A stretch of DNA of 8,359 bases from an uncultured Lachnospiraceae bacterium. Its GTDB lineage: Bacteria; Bacillota_A; Clostridia; Lachnospirales; Lachnospiraceae. The stretch lies in NCBI GenBank assembly GCA_902796775.1, contig CADBQK010000001.1, positions 1 to 8,359 on the forward strand, read 5' to 3'. Positions 5,199 through 8,359 of this stretch are shown piece by piece. The notes under the pieces are model-generated. The model saw only the letters and a program-made list of their open reading frames with translations, was not told the DNA's origin and did no database searches. Position 1 is the first letter of the stretch, and every line of letters begins with the position of its first letter. The translations under genes and the position numbers were made by a program.

Positions 5199-6596
5199 CT
5201 ACAGCAGCTTGCGTTTGACACTCTTTGTACTCCGTTTCACTGTGTAGATCTGCCAGGCCTCTTTCTCCGTATCATGCCCCTTCAGCCGGGCACATATCTC
5301 GATCTGGGTCCCCTCTTTGGCATACTTTGTAATATCAAACATTGAAGCGGCAGTATAGTCGTAAACGAGTTTGAACTTCTTCCCGCCTGCTTTCCTGACA
5401 CTCAGCCGGTACTCAATAACCTCACCATCATTCTTCAGACCATTGACTGCAAGGTATTTTCTCCCGTTTTCTTTGGAAATGACCAGGTTCGCATCCGCCT
5501 TGATCGCGACGACCTGATCGACCTGGGCTTTGATCTCATCCAGGTTCTGGTAGAAAAGCTCCTCCTTGATAGCTTCGCAGGACTCACCAGCCTGTTCTCT
5601 CATCAAAATCTGCGCATAGACCTTGCTGGCACGTTTTGCACCTTTGCCGTTTACATGATTGTAATCCAGCATGTATTTATCGGTAAAAAGCGTCTGGCGC
5701 TCGCGCAGCATACTCAGATTATAATAGCTCAGTCCCTGCCCGGCAGCATACTCGCTGTAAAAGTCGACAGCTCCCTGGTAATTCTCTACATTGTACATAT
5801 ACATGAGAGTCGTCGGGCCGGTCACAAGCTTCAAATCCACGCCCTTCTCTCTGCACAATCCAACAATATCATCCAGGACCGCGACTTTCTCAGGATCCAC
5901 ACTTTCCGGGGTAAAAACACCGGGCGCCTTCATCGGCATATTGCCGGCTTTTACCTTGCGCTTACTGTAGACAAAACCATTCCCGGCATAGTATTCCTTC
6001 TTTTTCACCACCGGCGCATAATCGGTATCGATCAGTGCCTGTTTCTGGTCTGCGACCTTCTTCAGATAAGATGGCGAAAGTGAAGAGCCGTAGCGGTAAA
6101 TGTTGGACAGATACAGCAGCGCATCCCCTTTGGGCGCCAGGACTCTTGCCGCAAACTGTGCTTTGATGAGAGGGTCTTCCAGTCGGTCATACAGGACCAT
6201 GTTGCCTCGAGGACTTTTATCTTCCTGCTCATAAAACAGCTCATTGTAACTAAGGCCGAGTACGATGGTGCTGGGGTGATGAGCTGCAATCAGCTCCTTT
6301 GCCAGATAATAGCTGCCCTCGATCGTCTGCGCAACCGAACCGGCATTCAAAACATGTGCATAGTCTGTTTCTTCTTCAAAAACCTGAGGATCAAAGCTTC
6401 TGTAGACCCGTGATGCCCCTATGAAGATCAGGTCATACTGCTCGCCCTTTTCTTTCATCACATCCAGGTCATGCCGGTAATACTGTGCATACGTCACAGG
6501 AACCAGCGCCCTGCCCAGCCAGGTACAGGCAGCTGCCAGCACCACTGCCAGAAAGAGGAGGTTAAGAAGATTACCCGTTTTCTTAGTAAATTTCAT
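5199..6596 (-). CDS. Membrane-anchored SGNH-fold (DltD/AlgJ-like) protein partnering the MBOAT acyltransferase
   Basis: This 465-residue protein has an uncleaved N-terminal signal anchor (hydrophobic 9-30 after a KFTKK start), which places the rest outside the membrane. The domain at about 50-335 looks like the SGNH/DltD type. IFIGASRVYRSFDP (57-70) offers Ser62 as candidate nucleophile, NAGS follows at 84-87, GLSYNELF is at 114-121, and LDYNHVNGKGA (310-320) supplies candidate Asp311 and His314. Such proteins work with MBOAT O-acyltransferases to transfer acyl groups onto cell-wall or capsular polymers. The last ~130 residues, which I do not recognise, look beta-rich (alternating Tyr/Val strands, about 370-452) and may bind polymer or protein. 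The start codon overlaps the MBOAT gene by 14 nt, so the two are probably coupled. The acyl group and target polymer cannot be read from the sequence. Confidence 0.82.
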   Translation of the reverse strand: MKFTKKTGNLLNLLFLAVVLAAACTWLGRALVPVTYAQYYRHDLDVMKEKGEQYDLIFIGASRVYRSFDPQVFEEETDYAHVLNAGSVAQTIEGSYYLAKELIAAHHPSTIVLGLSYNELFYEQEDKSPRGNMVLYDRLEDPLIKAQFAARVLAPKGDALLYLSNIYRYGSSLSPSYLKKVADQKQALIDTDYAPVVKKKEYYAGNGFVYSKRKVKAGNMPMKAPGVFTPESVDPEKVAVLDDIVGLCREKGVDLKLVTGPTTLMYMYNVENYQGAVDFYSEYAAGQGLSYYNLSMLRERQTLFTDKYMLDYNHVNGKGAKRASKVYAQILMREQAGESCEAIKEELFYQNLDEIKAQVDQVVAIKADANLVISKENGRKYLAVNGLKNDGEVIEYRLSVRKAGGKKFKLVYDYTAASMFDITKYAKEGTQIEICARLKGHDTEKEAWQIYTVKRSTKSVKRKLL

Positions 6597-8178
6597 ACAT
6601 AAACCCTGTTGCCGTGCCCGCCGTCTCTCCGGCGCAGATCAGCAAAACAATGAAAAGCCCTGCGTAAACTGTCATGCGCAGGATCCCGGGGGTCTTTTCT
6701 TTCACAGTTTCCCATTTCCCGGTCTCTTCCAGTATATCCACTCCGATCAGCAGCAATGAAAAGAAACCGGCTGTAAAGATACTGATGCTCTGCATCTTCG
6801 GGAAATAGGTCCACAGGCCTGCATGCAGCCAGCTCCCCAGATTCTTCCAGCCGCTGAAGACCCGCTGATACAGCTGCAGGCATTCCCGCAGCCCTCTGGT
6901 TCTGGACATAACACGCAGAAAACCGACAATGCAGAAGGTCCGGGCTATTTGAAAAGCACGCCACAGGACCGGATGTCTGTCCGCATGCAGGATGGCCTTT
7001 GCCTTGTCGTACAGAGGCTGCGCCTGCATACTGAAAACGATAATAAAGAGATTCGCCAGTCCCCAGAATACATACTGCCAGGCTGCGCCGTGCCAGAGGC
7101 CTGTAATCGTCCAGACAAAGATCAGCGCCAGGTAGCTGGGTACCAGTTTTCCCATCCTCGGACCGAATTTCCGCCTGCTGTTGTGCCCAATCTTCTGTGC
7201 TGTATGACTGAAGGCCACCGGATAGAATACATAATCCCTAAACCAGGTCCCCAGCGTAATATGCCATCTTCTCCAGAAATCTTCCACACTCACAGCCAGG
7301 AAGGGGCGGCGGAAGTTTTCATCCAGCCGGATCCCCAGCATCAGGGATATACCGCAGGCTATATCCATATAGCCGGAAAAATCCGCATACAGCTGCATAG
7401 CATAAAGTAAGATAGCTGCCACCGAGTACAGACCGGTGTAAAGATTGACGTTCTTATAATAGTAATTAACGGCAATCGCCAGCTGATCCGCGATGATGAT
7501 CTTCTTGCACAATCCCCAGAGTACACGCCGTCCGCCCAGACAGAGCCGCTCATAGGAAAAGGTATGCGGCTCAAAAAGAGTCTTTCCGAGCGTATCAAAG
7601 CGACTGAACGGCCCTTCGATCAAATGTGTAAACAAGGTGATAAACACCGCTACATGAAGAAAATCTTCATCTGCCTCATATTTCTCCCGGTAGACATCGA
7701 TCAGATAGCCCATCGCAGTAAAGGTATAGAAAGAGATACCAAGCGGCATCAGGAAATTGGCGTAAGGAACCGTTGCAAATCCAAAATGGGAGCCGATCTT
7801 ATTCAGATTGAGGACAACAAAGTCCGTATATTTGATAACCGCCCAGATGCCGAAGTTGGCAATAAGGGCGGCTATCAGTACCTGCCTGTTTCTGCGCGTC
7901 CATCCTGCCTTAACCTTGGCACGTTCCTTGCGTGTGGGCTCTTCCATGGCAGCAATCTGCTCACGGCACCGGCGTCCGTTTGCATTCATCACCCGTCCGG
8001 CATAATACGTCGTGACCATGGTGATCAGCATAAACAGAGCCAGCCAGCCGCTGGATGCAAGGATAAAAAAGATATTAAACGCAAGCAGAACTGCAATCTG
8101 CCCCTTCTTCGGCACCAGATAATAGGCCAGAAGGAGCAAAAGGCAGAACGCGTAAAATGGCAGTGAAACAAAAGACAC
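6583..8178 (-). CDS. MBOAT-family membrane O-acyltransferase (AlgI/DltB/PatA-like)
   Basis: This polytopic membrane protein (531 residues from the chosen start) belongs to the MBOAT family, which moves acyl groups across the membrane to an external acceptor, often with an SGNH partner like the one encoded next. Family marks include LMPLGISFYTF (143-153), YADFSGYMDIACG (264-276), DFWRRWHITLGTWFRDYVFYP (300-320) with His306, and GLWHGAAW (360-367) with the invariant catalytic His363. Hydrophobic segments run from residue 4 to about 515. The frame is open to 8304, but GTG 8176-8178 is preferred: AAAGGAG lies 6 nt upstream, the hydrophobic N-terminus (SFVSLPFYAF) starts there, and the extra 42 residues are hydrophilic and match no family feature. 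Acetyl is the commonest donor for this branch, but the substrate is an inference. Confidence 0.93.
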   Translation of the reverse strand: MSFVSLPFYAFCLLLLLAYYLVPKKGQIAVLLAFNIFFILASSGWLALFMLITMVTTYYAGRVMNANGRRCREQIAAMEEPTRKERAKVKAGWTRRNRQVLIAALIANFGIWAVIKYTDFVVLNLNKIGSHFGFATVPYANFLMPLGISFYTFTAMGYLIDVYREKYEADEDFLHVAVFITLFTHLIEGPFSRFDTLGKTLFEPHTFSYERLCLGGRRVLWGLCKKIIIADQLAIAVNYYYKNVNLYTGLYSVAAILLYAMQLYADFSGYMDIACGISLMLGIRLDENFRRPFLAVSVEDFWRRWHITLGTWFRDYVFYPVAFSHTAQKIGHNSRRKFGPRMGKLVPSYLALIFVWTITGLWHGAAWQYVFWGLANLFIIVFSMQAQPLYDKAKAILHADRHPVLWRAFQIARTFCIVGFLRVMSRTRGLRECLQLYQRVFSGWKNLGSWLHAGLWTYFPKMQSISIFTAGFFSLLLIGVDILEETGKWETVKEKTPGILRMTVYAGLFIVLLICAGETAGTATGFMYEIY

Positions 8179-8184
8179 AATGTT

Positions 8185-8191
8185 CTCCTTT
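8185..8191 (-). promoter_or_regulatory. Ribosome binding site selecting a GTG start for the MBOAT gene
   Basis: AAAGGAG on the minus strand is followed by six nucleotides (AACATT) and GTG at 8176-8178. No comparable site precedes the upstream in-frame ATG at 8302-8304. This supports the shorter protein and a leader of at least 180 nt. Confidence 0.7.
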
Positions 8192-8240
8192 ACGGGCTTG
8201 GGACTTTGATACGATTCACAAGTTATGCTTCCTGCACTTC

Positions 8241-8287
8241 GCAGAATCTGACAGAAAACGCTTTTTGTCAGGATATTAGAATTCTGC
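8241..8287 (-). other. Nested inverted repeat in the MBOAT leader
   Basis: Outer arms GCAGAAT (8241-8247) and ATTCTGC (8281-8287) pair perfectly. Directly inside, CTGACA (8248-8253) pairs with TGTCAG (8266-8271), and the stem is extended by an A/T stretch around a short GCG loop with one bulge. The result is a long stem with a 9-nt bulge on one side, ending about 60 nt upstream of the GTG start. No U-run follows it, so a classical terminator is unlikely. I recognise no riboswitch class. Confidence 0.5.
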
Positions 8288-8295
8288 TCAGTGTG

Positions 8296-8319
8296 GGGCG
8301 GCAACTGATGTTACCGCCC
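8296..8319 (-). other. Strong GC-rich hairpin upstream of the MBOAT gene
   Basis: GGGCGGCAAC (8296-8305) and GTTACCGCCC (8310-8319) form a 10-bp stem with one wobble pair around a 4-nt loop. Transcribed leftward, it is followed by CACACTG rather than a U-run, so it is not a canonical terminator. It may be a transcript-end hairpin for the gene beyond the window, or the first element of a structured MBOAT leader. Confidence 0.5.
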
Positions 8320-8322
8320 TGG

Positions 8323-8353
8323 TCTATAAAGCAAATGGTTGTCTTGCAGGCAA
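8323..8353 (-). promoter_or_regulatory. Weak promoter candidate ahead of the MBOAT leader
   Basis: On the minus strand TTGCCT (8348-8353) is followed 17 nt later by TTTATA (8325-8330), or 19 nt later by TATAGA (8323-8328). Matches to the sigma-A consensus are modest. Position upstream of the structured leader is the main reason to list it. Confidence 0.2.
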
Positions 8354-8359
8354 GCCTGC

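Noticed and set aside
8179..8304. In-frame N-terminal extension of the MBOAT protein from ATG 8302-8304
   Set aside because: The added 42 residues are hydrophilic with no ribosome site upstream, and they overlap the hairpin region. GTG 8176-8178 has a strong site and starts at the first membrane helix.
8346..8359. GCAGGC/GCCTGC inverted repeat at the right edge
   Set aside because: A 6-bp stem with a 2-nt loop cannot form a stable hairpin, and the context is cut off by the window end.

Overview
The window looks like chromosome of an anaerobic, moderate-GC Firmicute, most likely a Lachnospiraceae-type Clostridium relative. The reasons are strong purine-rich Shine-Dalgarno sites, anaerobic-type cobalamin ring-methylation genes, a SpoVK/CbbX-type AAA+ protein and a Gram-positive-style MBOAT/SGNH pair. 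The genus assignment is an inference from gene content only. Every gene I can support lies on the minus strand, so transcription runs from right to left.

Layout in transcription order. A 181-nt structured leader (8179-8359) precedes an AlgI/DltB-type membrane O-acyltransferase (6583-8178, GTG start). This gene overlaps by 14 nt a membrane-anchored DltD/AlgJ-like SGNH-fold protein (5199-6596), and the pair probably acylates an extracellular polymer. A 208-nt gap follows, holding a perfect 14-bp palindrome, a weak promoter candidate, a 20-bp tandem repeat with nested mini-ORFs, and a leader ORF whose last codons form the clpP ribosome site. Next come a ClpP-family peptidase (4415-4990) and, 3 nt later, a 736-residue two-module AAA+ protein (2201-4411). 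Two small genes follow: an 81-aa acidic helical protein (1884-2129) and a 62-aa protein with one hydrophobic segment (1634-1822). The left end holds two overlapping corrin-ring methyltransferases, cbiF/cobM (807-1586) and cbiH/cobJ (83-823), and the start of one more gene (1-86) that leaves the window.

The most interesting part is the clpP-AAA+ module. The ClpP homologue keeps Ser94 and His119 but has Asn168 where the family has the catalytic Asp. The AAA+ protein is translationally coupled to it. It has a first module with no Walker A lysine and a second SpoVK-like module that keeps Walker A but has Asp for the Walker B Glu, Lys for the arginine finger and no aromatic pore-loop residue. Its extreme C-terminus ends in Leu-Gly-Phe-Val, which resembles the [LIV]-G-[FL] tripeptide that Clp ATPases use to dock on ClpP. 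Together these suggest a divergent, possibly regulatory or conditional ClpP-AAA+ complex, perhaps with the two small downstream proteins as partners. This is a hypothesis drawn from sequence and context.

I saw no strong intrinsic terminator between clpP and the cobalamin genes, so the two functions may share a transcript. I saw no insertion sequence, CRISPR array, tRNA, rRNA or recognisable riboswitch.
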